Source: Psilocybe azurescens
Lineage: Eukaryota > Basidiomycota > Agaricomycetes > Agaricales > Agrocybaceae
Length of the DNA: 43,431 nucleotides
Direction of reading: 5' to 3'
NCBI GenBank assembly: GCA_023853785.1
Contig: JAJIRX010000259.1
Location: 1-43,431, forward strand
Below, one piece after another: positions 21,456 to 33,083 of the stretch. A program made the translations under genes and the position numbers. Under the pieces are notes generated by a model. The model ran no database searches and was not told the DNA's origin. It was given only the letters and a program-made list of their open reading frames with translations. Positions within the stretch are counted from its first letter, which is position 1. Every line of letters starts with the position of its first letter.

Positions 21456-22085
21456 TTTCATGCGCCTTGTATGTCAGGCCGAGCTCTAAACCATGCTCTC
21501 GGCCCTCAATCAAATTTCTACCACATACATCGCCTTCCTGCAAGCCACAAGCTCGCTCAGACCGTCGTTAGGGTTCATCATGCACCATTATCAAGATATC
21601 TCGCAAGTGTTAACGCAGTGCATTGTCTTCCGCAAACCGTGGAACCTCGAACCAAACCTATCGTTCTCCGGCTAAGGGTGATTATCCGCATCACCCCATG
21701 GTTTATTGCTCCCTTTTCACGGAGTTCGAGTCATGACTGCCTCGTGTTCATGAAAGATGACTCTCTCAAATTTTGGGGTAATTTTCACAGCTAATATCGT
21801 TCATTGGATTACGCTGACACCAATCAGTACAGAACGGATGTCACTGTGATATAGGGTTAGGGTTACGACGACGAAGGTATTTGTTCATCTCACTATTCAT
21901 TTGTGTGGTAAACTGACCTGTAGATTGTCGCAGAGTGTGTGGTACAGTATCCTGCAGCTTGTAGGCCAGTTCACCATATCATCATATCTTGTCCACATCC
22001 GAATAGGAGGAACCTGTAGAGAGGTTGCACGAACGGGTGAGGAGGAAGTATATCAATTCCTGAGCTGTTGGACTCCAAGAGACGT
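21456..22085. other. No recognisable gene; short telomere-type motif
   Basis: Only a 60-residue open frame (21493-21675) and fragments. TAGGGTTAGGGTTA stands at 21852-21865, two and a third units of the TTAGGG telomere repeat. Confidence 0.5.
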
Positions 22086-22089
22086 GTTA

Positions 22090-22272
22090 TCGGTACGGTG
22101 TCAGTGAATTCAAACTGGTCCGTCGAGGATGGAAAACGTACATGTTGAAGCCGACGGGTGCTGGGACGACAATTGGAATGGTTCCAGGACTCCCACCAGA
22201 CCTTTGGGGAACAGATAAAGTAGCGATGGCAATGGCGAGAAGAGTAGTAGCAGATGCAAAGAAGTTGAACAT
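22090..22272 (-). CDS. Possible small secreted protein, first exon
   Basis: Reading leftward from ATG at 22272, the product starts MFNFFASATTLLAIAIATL, a good signal peptide, then a Pro/Gly/Val-rich stretch (PGTIPIVVPAPVGF). A possible 5' splice site (GTACG) follows at about 22141, after which exons cannot be followed with confidence; the simple frame stops near 22090. The start and length fit the many small secreted proteins of Agaricomycetes, but no named family is claimed. An upstream in-frame ATG gives a longer form. Confidence 0.35.
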
Positions 22273-22369
22273 GAACTTTTCCTCCGCTAAAACAAGTCTG
22301 CCTTTATACAAAATTTGCGTCCTACAAGCTGGATACTCGAGTATACAATGTCGTGTTCAACACTAAGTT

Positions 22370-23100
22370 ATTCAGAGTTTGGCTGGCGGCGCTGGATTAT
22401 CGCGATAATGCCACTGGAGATCACACAATTTGGAAGCTTTCCAAAGACGATTCTATTGAACGGAGACTATAATCAGTCATAGCAGATGTACGCTGTACAT
22501 TTTGGGTCTGCATGAAGGAGGTCAAATCGTACTATAATGTTTGAATTCGAAGCCAGCCTTAATTTCTCTCCAATAAATCGGACGTTCCGATGAGAATTAA
22601 GTTCGCAATCTACTCCGCCAAATCAGTCAGTTTACAAGCTGATCAAATGGGATAGAAATATTACATGCTTTTGATCCATCCCAAGTGGTTTGAACAAATG
22701 CGAACGAATATATTCACAGTTGGATAAACCAAGAAAATTTAATCGTGTGTAACATCGGTAATTTGTCCTAGTGTTTGGGTCCATCGCCTTTCAAAAATTC
22801 GGTCTTCGATTGAAATTGCACTCGCCGTTGTTGTTGGCGGTCGAATGCTCTGGCATTGTGAGTTTGATAATGAATAAATTCATTATTTTTCAATGACTCT
22901 ACAGTGGCGGAGGAAGAGCAATTTGAAGTACAAACAGTCGGGTCCGATCAAATTGACACGGACCATGGACCGACGCAGTAGGGGGTTCCTATAAGCCCTG
23001 GTCTGCCTTTTTGGACTGCTGCCTATGTGGACGGGATGTTACAAAACATTTCCTTTGTAGGAATCCATTTGGTGGCACCATAATCTCTACCAGCCGCGTT
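22370..23100. other. No recognisable gene
   Basis: No long frame on either strand, no clear repeat and no RNA gene signature found by eye. Confidence 0.4.
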
Positions 23101-23189
23101 TGACGGTCGGCATTATGTGGCAATCTCCCTCTTTACCGCAAAGGAATTTGATGCCAGGCATCCCGACCCCTCCTTTTGTGCCCAGGAAT

Positions 23190-23700
23190 ATTTACCGATT
23201 TTGACGGATTTTCTAGATGGTATATCCAGAGTGGTGCAGCGCATAACATAAGGGATGTATGGTGAGCGTACACAGATCCACCGTGCAACTCGAGGCAAAA
23301 TTCGGAACGGAGGAGATCTGTAGTGGTGGTAATGCCGTGAGGTCGGGAGTAGGGGCAGATACCGCGCCAAGCGCGTGAGGACATTAGGGTGCTATCGGTA
23401 TTCAGCGTTGGCATTGTCGAGACATTGAGACATCAGCGATGTTGCAGTCGTAATTATTCCAGTTATTTAATTGGGCGAGTTCAAATTCTTCTTATTTTTT
23501 TCGTGTCAATTGAGGAGCAGGTACGAGAATTTCACGACAATGAATACAAGAACGACAAAAAAAAGGTTACAAGCTACCAAGTGCAGAGAAAGAATAAAAA
23601 TTTAGCAAAAGCAGCACCCCACACATGCACAGAACAGAATCGAGTCCAGCTCCGTCGATATTAACTTGGAAGAATGGAGGAAAACAGCAAGAGCTGCCGT
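23190..23700 (-). repeat. Duplication unit C: diverged flank of gene X
   Basis: Words in the same order as 18060-18500: TATCCAGA..TGCAGCGCATA (23220 versus 18070), AAATTCGGAACGG (about 23296), GAGACATTGAGACATC (about 23420 versus 18290), and the AAAAGG..AGCACCCC run (23565-23620 versus 18470-18497). Divergence is much higher than between B and D. Confidence 0.45.
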
Positions 23701-24335
23701 TATGTTTAAACAGTTATTGACAAGCAGCTTGTATTTATTAGGAGAACGAAGAACGCTGAATGAATAAAGGCACGGTCAAAGAAAATAAATTTCTAAGTGC
23801 GAGAAGAGAACGAGATGATGAAAGGGTTTGAAGCAAAGATTCGATGCAGGCGACGGGGCTAGTGAAAAAATACACTCCGTACTTACACAACAGCCAATTC
23901 ATACGCCAACAAAGGAGGAGGACCGAGCACGTGAGGCAAAGGAGACAATAATTGAACCTAGTACTGAATCCAATACATCCTGGATGGTATGTTTCGGCGT
24001 ATAGCGCTTTATTGCGTGATTTATTTGGTATGTTGTAGTATAAAAGAAGGTAGAACAAAAACGCAGATATACAATATGGGTAGCACGCAAGGTTTTAGAA
24101 TGGTGCTATGGAGACAAGCGAGAGTGGCAGAGGAGGCGAGGATAGGATGGGCCGCTCAGACGAGAAAGAGTGTGCTATGTTTGCTCGTGTTAACCTGGCT
24201 CTCACTATCTTATCTTATCTTTGCAACTTTTCACGGCCCCGGTATGCGATCCGATCAATGTTAATTCACGACGTCACGCGTCAACGGGCGACCTCCCTGT
24301 CGCCAAACCCCCATCATCTCCACTACCAGCCTGGT
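23700..24335. other. Unassigned interior of unit C
   Basis: This stretch lies where gene X would be in unit C. No frame or block matching gene X was found except at its right end (24336-24411). Two purine-rich tracts occur (23740-23830 and 24105-24150). Confidence 0.4.
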
Positions 24336-24411
24336 GCCTCACCATCCTCAACCTACGCACACGTCATCAGCCACATCCACCACACGACCCCTCGAAGAAC
24401 TGCACATGTAG
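24336..24411 (-). pseudogene. Gene X fragment fused to SEC61 copy C
   Basis: The word chain ACATCCACCAC, CGACCCCTCGAAGAA, AGCT, CCTCCGACAC matches 27963-28020 of gene X copy D. It runs without a gap into SEC61 sequence at the shared CCTCCGACAC, giving an inverted gene X piece spliced onto the SEC61 frame. Confidence 0.6.
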
Positions 24412-26208
24412 CTCCACCTCCGACACACCCTATTGGATGCACGTCATCCTGGCCTCTAATCATGGAATCATCTATTATCACTTCGGGCATGATCGTGCAG
24501 CTTTAGGCAGGTGCAAGCCTTATCGTTATGGATTCCATTGTTAAGGAGGATCGTCAGGCGTTGTTTGGTGGTGCCCAGAAATGTGAGTGTCGTGCCGTCT
24601 TACATCGTGCACATCCCAAACCTTTTTCTATCCGCACCCTTTTCTTCCTACTGTCCAATGTCTTCATCATCTATATATGCACACGCACAAAGAAGCACAC
24701 ATACTGACTAAAATTTTGCAGTCTTTACCCTCATTATCGTTCTTGGTCAAGCCACCATCTACGTGCTCGCAGGGCTCTATGGCCAGTCGTCGGAATATGG
24801 GGCGGGGTGCTTCCTGCTCATCGCCCAGCTCATCGTCGCGGCACTGATCGTGATCGTCTTGGACGAGCTCCTGCGGAAGGGGTACGGGTTCGGATCCAGT
24901 ATCAACCTGTTCATCGGGACCAATACCTGCGAGTCGATCATATGGAACGCGTTCTCACCTACCACTATGAACATCGGGCGCGGGAGCGAGTTCGAAGGCG
25001 CGCTCGTCGCGCTCTTCCATCTGCTCTTCACGTGACACGACAAAGCCAGGCGCTGCGCGAGGCGTTCTGGAGGGAGCAGCTCCCGAACATGATGTCGCTG
25101 GTCTCGACGGTGCTTATTTTCGCGGTGGTGATCCACCTGCAGGGATTTAGGATTGACATCCCGGTGAAGAAAAATAGATCCAGAGGACAGTGGGGGTACG
25201 TACCCGATCAATCTGTTTTATATGAAGAATATACTGATCATGCTGCAGATCGCGTTGACGAACAATTTGTTCATTGTGTCGCAGATGTTGGCGACTTGAT
25301 TCCCGCGGAATTTGTTGGTTAAGATTCTGGGTGTATTGGAGGTTAGTTTTTCTTTCTTCTGAGGACGTTGGGATTGTGGCTGACCTGTTTTCACCGTTCT
25401 CTTGCTACTTGTGCCCTTCCCTTCCCTCGAATCCACCCCTCGAAGACTCCCCGCAACTCCCTGCAACAGGCGGGATCGCATACTACATGTCCCCACCGCA
25501 TACGCTCACAGAAGCCTTCCTGGACCTGATCCACACCGCGATATACATCATGTTCATGTTTAGTGCATGTACGCTGTTCAGTAAGATGTGGATCGAAATT
25601 TTGGGAATGAACCGAGGGATGTGGCGAAGCCATTGAAAGATCAGCAAATGGTGTGTATTTTTCTTGTTGCCCATCTGCGTTGGATTTCCGGTCCCCAATT
25701 TCCACGTCCCCAATGCCATGCCACGCCATCTGCCTACGCATGCATTCCACTCATTCCTTTTGTTTGCTTCTCCTCATCTTTCCTCTATTCCTCTATTTGT
25801 CTTTAACGTTTAACCCGATGCTAACTCCCTCCTGCACAACCAGGTCATGGCCGCCTACCGCGAAGGCTTGATATACGAGGGGCTCAAGCGTGTCATTCCG
25901 ACGGCGGCTGTATTTAGCGGGGCGATCCTTGGCTTGCACTCCGTGACGGCGGACCTTTCTGGTGCGATTGGGAGCGGCACGAAGATCTTGATGGCTGTTA
26001 CTATTATTTATAGCTGTGAGGTTTTTTCTTTTTCTTTATTTTTTCGTGTTTTCTCCCTTTCTCCTCTTTGGAGAGAGAGCGAGAGAGAGGAATACGGTTG
26101 CTGATTTGGTTTGGATGATTTTTTACTTTATTCTTGAACGTAAACTGGGAGATCAGCATGTGTGAATCGGGCGGGCCTGAGATGGCTGCGTTTGGCGATC
26201 TGCTATAA
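24405..26208 (+). pseudogene. sec61A: SEC61 alpha translocon subunit, pseudogene copy C (5' end lost)
   Basis: Starts abruptly at the SEC61 block [12 protein letters not shown], with a small deletion before IITSGMIVQL and a stop. It continues AGASLIVMD, RQALFGGAQK, an intron, [52 protein letters not shown] and [14 protein letters not shown] at 25033-25035 replaces the expected Trp. After a frame change come [30 protein letters not shown], an intron, GGIAYYMSPPHT, an intron, REGLIYEGLKRVIPTAA, an intron, and the family C-terminus GPEMAAFGDLL before TAA 26206-26208. It is the most complete 3' half in the window, but stops and frame changes remain. Confidence 0.9.
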
Positions 26209-26479
26209 ATCAAATAATCGACATCCCCTTCTGCGCACTCGACTCGACATCCCCTGCCTACCACCTTCGCCTTCCCGACGCTCTCTTCTCTTCCCCTTCT
26301 TCCTCGCTTGTTGAGAGCATACTAAATCGAGCCGTGATCGTGATCGTGGTGGTACGTGGAAATGCGTGGGGTGGGGGAGTAGGAGAGGATGTTTAGTAGA
26401 TGGCGGGATGCAATGTAATTTGTAGTTTCGTTTATTTATTCGTTGTCTGTATACAAAGAGTATGGTTATGCGCCTGGGG
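26209..26479 (+). repeat. SEC61 3' flank, copy C
   Basis: Matches 31327-31620 after copy D (AATAATCGA, a TTCTTCCTCG run, GTATACAAAGAGT versus ATATACAGAAAGAGT, GTTATGCGCC). This shows that units C and D were duplicated with the SEC61 downstream DNA. Unit D's own left block begins directly after it. Confidence 0.7.
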
Positions 26480-27475
26480 CGTTTGACCCTCAATCAAACA
26501 ATATATTTTATTCACTCAAATCGAATAAACATAAAAGGTATTCGATACCCTAAACTTTCGCTATATAGCTATGCATGTATGAAATTTATCTACAGTACAG
26601 TATCAGTGCGAGAAAACGCTTTCGGCTCGTTTTCATCGGTCGCCTGCCTGCCTGTCTGTATTCAAAGATGTGGGTCGTTATCATGTATTAAATTTTTTTA
26701 TGACCTTCGTTGCGTTTCCTCAAGCCAAATATCAGATCGGCGCTGATCCTAGCTTCTGGATAAGATCTTCACCTCACCAAGAGCAAACAGCGAACATAGG
26801 AGACAAGAGAAAGCACGATAAAAATGGGTAGGTGGTGCATGGCTTGCATGTTGCATACGGAAGAGGAGCGCAGGGGATTTTCTTGCTTTTACTCGGTACT
26901 CGGACTCGCGGGATGCGGGTGGTAGTAGAACGAAAAAAGAAGATGTGGTGAAAAATAAAAATAGGGTTACACATCAGAAAAGGGACGCATGAAAACCAAA
27001 CCAAGTGAGACAACTTGGGAGGCTGAAAGATCCAGGCAAACAATAAAACGATACACTTGACGCTAAATCAAGCAGGATGTATGGGAGGTTGAATCTGGAC
27101 CTGGCTTCGAATCCAGTCCGCTCCAGCGTTCCATGCTTTTCTGCGTGCGGTATTGGGGATTGAAAGTAAGTGCGGTGGAGAATGAATGGTAGAAGGTAAG
27201 AGTGGGGACAAAAGGCAGAGGTTGAAAAGAGAATTGAAAAAATGGGGGTGGAGAACAAGGTGAAAGCGCAGACGGAGAGTAGAATATCGGAGGCGGGTGC
27301 CGGAAGGGGCACGATAAAGGGAAGAGCATTGGTGAGAGGAATAGATAGGCGGGAGTATGAACGACGCGAACGTAAACGTGAACCTAAAGTAACAATTTTA
27401 ATACCAAAACATCCAAATTCCATCCCTATTCTCAAATTACAACTCACGCACCAATGCATACCCTCCTCCAATCAA
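26480..27475 (-). repeat. Duplication unit D: downstream flank of gene X
   Basis: Homologous to 17715-19230: CCCTAAACTTTCGCTAT, GTGGGTCGTTATCATGTATT, CCTCACCAAGAGC and the pyrimidine-rich reverse-strand part near 27100-27450. No conserved reading frame. Confidence 0.7.
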
Positions 27476-28990
27476 TAATCTATCCTGGCACACCAATCCA
27501 CAACGGACGACGGGTCATACTCCTCCATCTCCTGCATGCAGCATTCTTCTTATTCTTCAGCGGCCCACGCACGCATCCGTGATCCACCCTCATACTCCTA
27601 CCAGCATCCCTTTTCCAATTAGCACTATAACCACTGGAACCGACGCTGCCAAACTCCATGCGGGCAGGCGTCATGCGATACCTCATGAGCAGGAACACAG
27701 TCATGTACGACGTGGGCAGGACAGCGCGGCGTTGGCGTGCTGACTTGCAGATAGACGTGGGTTTCGGGGAGAGTACAGAGGAGTATCGGATGTGACGGGA
27801 GGGTACCCAGCCGTTGTCGAGGGACGGAGCGGGGACGGGCATAGGAGAGGATCTCGCTGCCCGAACTGCATCTTGCACATCTTGCGCTTGACGTCGTCCA
27901 ACATCCACCTATCCTCATCTTCCTCGTCCCCCGCTTTTTTCCCTTGTCTGCTCCTCATCTGACGAACATCCACCACCCGACCCCTCGAAGAATCACACAT
28001 CGAGCTTGGCCTCCGACACTCCCTGCATCCTCAAGAAATCCTTCAATCGAATGGCGTGGAGCGTTTCATGGACTTAGAGCTTTGCAATGTGCTGCCTGCG
28101 ATCGGCAGAGAAGCGTGCTGTTGAATGGTGGTTGGAATCGTCCTTCTTGGCGGCAGCAGAGTCGTAGTCGTCGAGAGGGAAGCGGCCAAAGAGACACAGG
28201 CCTGATCCGAAGCACCAGCGACGCGGATGCCAGATCCACGGTGGTGCTTCATATCCGAGGCTGCCGACGCAGTTGAAGGGACATTAGCAATAAAGCCGTC
28301 ATCGCTATCCTCCACAACAACAGCAGGCGCACGAGAACCAGATATCGGTGGTAGACTCATCAACCTAATCGCACTCGCAGAGGACATCGCAGATGCAGCG
28401 GTGCGCACCATCTTGGCTCTGTACCGCCCCTCGACAATGTACATGACCGTGCGGTAGAGGTACACAAGCACTTTGAGGGCCGAGGACGCGATGAGCTGGC
28501 GGCGCGGCGGTTGCGAGTAGGAGCGGGCATTTGACGAAGGCGATGACAATGAGGGACGTGAGGGAGAGGAAGAGGGCTTGGCCGTGACTGGCGTAAGGAT
28601 GCGCGGGTCTCAGGACGAGGAACATTGAGGGAGAAGAAGAGAGCTTAACCGCAACAGGCGAGAGATGCGCGAGGGCTTTGGTTACAGCGGGAGCGGACAC
28701 AGGGTCATGGTTAGGGTTAGCAGCCTAAGCTCAGGGGACCGGGAGCGGAATGGAGATGCCGAGTACGGCGGCGGGTCGAAGACCCCTCTTTCTCCTTCTT
28801 CAGCTGCAACTGCAGCTTCGCATCCTGCAGCAATGACGTCAACACCGCGAGCAACAAACGGTTCAACTGCTACTACTCTGCGGCGTTGGGCGTGGGTGAG
28901 GACGGACGCTTGGGATGCTGTTGGTGACCGTGCTGTTGTTATTGGAGCCGGTTGCACGTCCGTATCCATCGCGCACTGCACGACGACGCC
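27476..28990 (-). pseudogene. Gene X, copy D: unrecognised membrane/coiled-coil protein, broken
   Basis: Longest copy of the gene divergent to SEC61. Reading leftward: a Gln/Lys-rich stretch (DAKLQLQLKKEKEG, about 28820-28775); a hydrophobic block SLIVIAFVKCPLLLATAA (about 28555-28500); KVLVYLYRTVMYIVEG (about 28480-28425); an acidic EDSDDGF linker (about 28310); SSRGRVVDVRQMRS (about 27990-27945); SARQRRAVLPTSYMTVFLL (about 27750-27690); and a C-terminal block PARMEFGSVGSSGYSANWK. These lie in at least three frames. The 28043-28549 and 27480-27908 stretches are open. I do not recognise the family. Confidence 0.55.
28709..28720. repeat. Short telomere-type motif inside unit D
   Basis: GGTTAGGGTTAG on the + strand. 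The matching place in unit A (9088-9102, inverted) has CCTAACCCTAACCCT, so the motif is part of the duplicated unit and predates the duplication. Confidence 0.7.
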
Positions 28991-29599
28991 GCTCCCGAGA
29001 GCAGGGCCGTGCAGGGACTGCATGCGCTGCGGAAGCGGGGAGACGATGGCCGGGTTGTGGCTCTGGTTTTGTGATGGTACAGACGGAGCGATAGACGTTT
29101 GGGAAGCACGCGTAAGGAAGCACGCAAAGTCGGGAGCGAAGAATCGATTTGCGCGCACGTTGCTGGTTTTGGCATGGAGTTTGCTGGCTGGCATTGGTTG
29201 TAGCACGCAATAAAACAGATGGAGCCGCGTGTAACGTTTCTGCCTAAAATGGAACATGCCGGAATTGCACACGGCACAACCGTTGGACAATCTGTCCCGA
29301 GATAAGTCTGAACCAAGTCAGGCTTCGACGTTACAACTCTCAGATCGTCACACCCGTTACTCCAGTACATGTTTCCTGGGGCGGCCGTGGACTTATATGG
29401 TAGCGGGAAACCCAGACCGCTACACCCGCGCCACTGTATGAAGAACAAAAGAATTTGAAGATGAAAAATGGTGCCGGTGAGGTGGTGAGTGATCTGTGCT
29501 GTCCGCCGAATCGCTTCTTTTTCTTTATTTTCACCATCCCCCGCGTTGAATTTAACATGAGTGGGTGTATTTTTCTGTCCTGTGCTCGTTCCTGCGACT
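28991..29599. other. Divergent intergenic region between gene X and SEC61, unit D
   Basis: Contains frames that look like an N-terminal continuation of gene X (to about 29210, minus strand) and a region without protein signal (29220-29590). The ACATATAG acceptor that precedes the SEC61 second exon stands at about 29608-29615; the same word precedes that exon in copy A (reverse strand, near 8895). A shared promoter for the two genes is inferred, but no TATA or other motif is clear. Confidence 0.4.
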
Positions 29600-31326
29600 A
29601 TTACTGACATATAGCATCTCCTTTGGTTCCTCAACCTCGTCCGGCCTTTCTTACCCATAATACCAGAAGCTTCCTCGCCCGATCTCAAAGTACGTTTCCT
29701 TTTGTCAAACACCACACAATACGTACTAACCCCCGTATCACAAGGTGCAATTCAACCAAAAGTACTATCGACAACGGTAACACTCCTTATATTCCTGGTG
29801 CGATCGCTCTTGAGTTTCTTTTCTGCTCTTCCTTCTATGAGCTCATCTGTAAATGATATGAGTCCTCCGACCCGTTGTAGTGGATGTGCGTCATCCTGGC
29901 CTTTGACCGTAGAATGCTCATGGAACTCGGAATAACGCCTATTATCACTTCGGGAATGATCATGCAGCTTGTGGCCGGTACCAATCTTATCGATATCAAT
30001 TTCAGTGTTAAGGATGATCGGGCATTGTTCAGTGTTCACAAACGTGAGTGGCCGTACCTTCTTGTGTGGTGTACATTTCCAACCCTCCTGCATTCGTATT
30101 CTCCTCTTTTTCTCCAATGTATTCATCACTCATATGTGCATACACGCGAAGAAACACATACTGACTAAAATTTCTCAGTCTTCGCTCTCATTATCGCCCT
30201 TGGCCAAGGGACGGTCTACGTGCTCGCAGAGCTCTATGGCCAGCCGTCCGACCTCGAGGCCAGCGTGTGCCCTTTGTTCATTATCGCTGCACTCATCTTG
30301 GCCCTCCTGAACGAGCTCCTGCAGAAGGGGTACAGTCTGGGATCGGGCATCAACCTGTTTATCCCAACCAGCATCTAGGAGTCCACCGTCTGGAAGGCGT
30401 TCTCAGCTACCACTGTGAACATTGGACATGGGAGCGAGTTCGAACTTCGAAGGCGTGCTCGTTGCCCTGTTCCATCTGCTGTTCACGTGGCATGATAAAG
30501 GCCGGGCGCCCCAGGATGCGTTCTGGAGGGAGCGGCTCCCCGAATGTGATATCACTGATCTCGACGGTCGTTATTTTCGGGGTGGTGGTATACTTGCAGG
30601 GCTTTAGGATTAAGATGGCAGTCATACTGCAGAGTGCATTGACGAGTGATGTATTCATTGTGTTGTAGATGCAATTGCTGGCGTCTTGGTTCTCTCAGAA
30701 CTTGTTGGTTAAGGTTTTGGCTGTTTGGGAGGTTAGTCTTATGTCTTTTTCTAGATGTTGGGATTTTCGCTGATGTGTATTCATCGTTCTCGCTACTTGT
30801 TCCATTCGCTTCGCTTCGATCTGCAGCCCGTCGAAGGCTCCCCGCAACTGTGTGCGCGACAGGCGGGATTGAATACTACATGTCGCCACCGCACACCTGC
30901 AAGAAGCGGTCATGGACTCGATCCACACGGCGATCTGCATTGCCCTTATGCTTAGCGCGTGTGCGCTGTTCAGTAAGACGTGGATCGAGATCTCTGGGTG
31001 TGGGCCTCGGAATGTTGCGAATCAGTTGATGAATCAGTAGATGGTGTTTTTTTCTTGTTGCCCATTTCCGTTGAGTTACACTAATTCTCTCTCCCACCAA
31101 CTAGGTCATGGTCGGCCATCGGGAAAGCTTTACTATATGTACAAGGAGCTCAAGCGCGCGATCCAGACGGCGGATGCATTCGGCAGCGCGATCCTTGGCT
31201 TGTTCTCTGCGGCGGATTTGGTTTTGACTTTTTTTCTTTTCTTTTTATTTTTTCCATGTAGATTGAGAGACCGGCATGTGCAAATCTGGTGGGCCTGATA
31301 TGGCTGCGTTTGGCTATTTGCTATAA
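29600..31326 (+). pseudogene. sec61A: SEC61 alpha translocon subunit, pseudogene copy D
   Basis: The longest copy. Blocks: FLNLVRPFLPIIPEASSPDLK (about 29629-29692), an intron (GTACG..CACAAG), [19 protein letters not shown], a decayed plug region, a TAG where Tyr is expected (near 29876), [41 protein letters not shown] and an intron. Then FALIIALGQGTVYVLAELYG, LLNELLQKGYSLGSGINLF, a TAG near 30376, STVWKAFSATTVNIGHGSEF, a frame change, FWRERLP, STVVIFGVVVYLQGF, an intron, a GGIEYYMSPPHT piece and an intron. It ends MYKELKRAIQTADAFGSAILGL and GGPDMAAFGYLL before TAA 31324-31326. Multiple stops and indels make it non-functional. Confidence 0.9.
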
Positions 31327-33083
31327 ATAAAATAATCGATATTGACATCCGACATCGCCTTCTGCACACACGCTCTACACACGCTGCCCACTGCCTTCGC
31401 CCTCGCCTTCCTGGAGCCTATATTTCTATTTCGCATCCCTCTTCCCTCTCCTCCTCCTTCTTCCTCGTTGCGGGAATGCTAAATTAGGCTGTAATCGTGG
31501 TGGCCGAGAATGAGTGGGGGACAGATGGCGGATGGCGGATGCAGTATAATTTATAGCTCTGTTCGTTTGTTCTTTGTCTATATACAGAAAGAGTTATGCG
31601 CCCAGGGTGTGGTACAAGGGTGCGTTTGAACCGTTGTTGTTGCATGAAGGGGCGTAAAACATGTGTGGATGGATGGATGGATGGGAAGCGGTTGAGGTTG
31701 CGATTGCGATGGGGAGGGATTTTACGATCGGGTGAAGTGAGGGTGAAGGCGGTGTCACTTCGTGTTTTGTGCGAAATATTATGTCTTACAGGTATGGCTT
31801 ATATATGCATGATGTAGGAAAAGAAACTTCTGCGCTCGTCATGTAGCATATAGCCATAGGTCACTTCGGATAGCGTTTACTTTCGTCCCATCCATCGGTT
31901 TTCATCGCACCAGGCGCTAAATGGACTCACTAGGCTTTACTTTCAAACATTGCTGCTTGGATTACGTTATAGGTGAGTCGAGCTAGGTGGATCTTTTTAT
32001 GCTCCAACACTCCAAAAGCATCAGCACCAGTCCATACGTGCTTCCCTGCGCGATGTTAACGAAGAGGCGTTTATTTTTGACCTTAAAATAATGGACAAGC
32101 TGTGCATGTAAGTCACTGCCACCTTGAAACATCGCGTGGACATATGGTTACTGGTATGCAATGGCTTCCACACTCGTCTTCATACTATTCTCATCGTGTT
32201 TGTCCTGCTCGTCTCTGTTGCTTACCCAACTTCTCTCTTATAGTCTCTTATCCCCCACCTAAGAACCGGCAATATAAGCGCATTGTATGGCCCCAGCTAT
32301 AATATACCCCAGCCGCGTACTCAATGTTCAGAACTTCAAACAATATCTCAAATAACTGTGAACAAATCAAATATTTGCACGCGTCTTTCACTCACTTCCT
32401 TTTCGATTCAACGTGGTCTTAGTCCCTCCTAGATAGACCTCGACATATGTGATGGACATTCGTATCATGAACGCCGTCTGTACATTTTGCTATTGACCGC
32501 AGCAAAAAACATGAGGAAGCCCCACATTTGTCTGTAGCTATTATCAGCTCGAGCAAGTAATTCCGTGTAGAATGAAGCCGCAGCACGCATGCAGCTGCTG
32601 TGCTTGTATATAGATATCTATCAATTACAAACACGAGTGACTGAAATACCTGTGCGATGGATGGGTCATAAGGCAGGACAGACAGAGGCTGCCTATATAG
32701 ATACTGGTTGGTGCTGCCTACGACGAATCATACTAGATTATACACCGGCTATTGAGAATAAAGCAAGACAGGGCTCGTCACCTTCAACGATGAAGTTGCG
32801 ATAAAAAATTCCTGCGGTCTAAGTAACAGGTAAGAATCATTAGCTTCGGTCTTAAATTGAGAAGGAAGCTGTACATGTGATAAAAAGCACTGTTGAAAAC
32901 ATTGTGTTGTTTTTGAGTATGCCGGGCCTCCAGGCACATTAACACCTTTCCATGTGTTCTCATCGTATTTGATTCACTTCCCCTTAAGAGTCACCAACTA
33001 AGCTTTTCTCGCCCAGACCAAGATCTGAGAGACACACCACCATCTTCCGCGCTCATTCACAACGGATATCAGTTGCTTGCACC
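31327..33083. other. SEC61 3' flank (to about 31620), then no recognisable gene
   Basis: 31327-31620 repeats the flank seen after copy C. A (TGGA)n-like run is at 31667-31685. From 31690 to 33083 no frame above about 75 residues has a recognisable motif. The last ~150 bases should hold the promoter and 5' UTR of the NACHT gene; a clear TATA box was not identified. Confidence 0.45.

Noticed and set aside
24807..25322. 171-codon frame in SEC61 copy C as a separate gene
   Set aside because: It is partly an off-frame shadow of SEC61 and partly the SEC61 frame after a frameshift.
7691..31326. A working SEC61 alpha gene among the four copies
   Set aside because: Each copy has in-frame stops, frame changes or lacks an end; no combination of introns seen by eye rescues one.
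7691..31326. RIP-like mutation as the cause of SEC61 decay
   Set aside because: The disabling changes are mixed: stops arise in place of Trp, Tyr and Gly codons, and there are many indels. There is no clear C-to-T bias, and this was not quantified.
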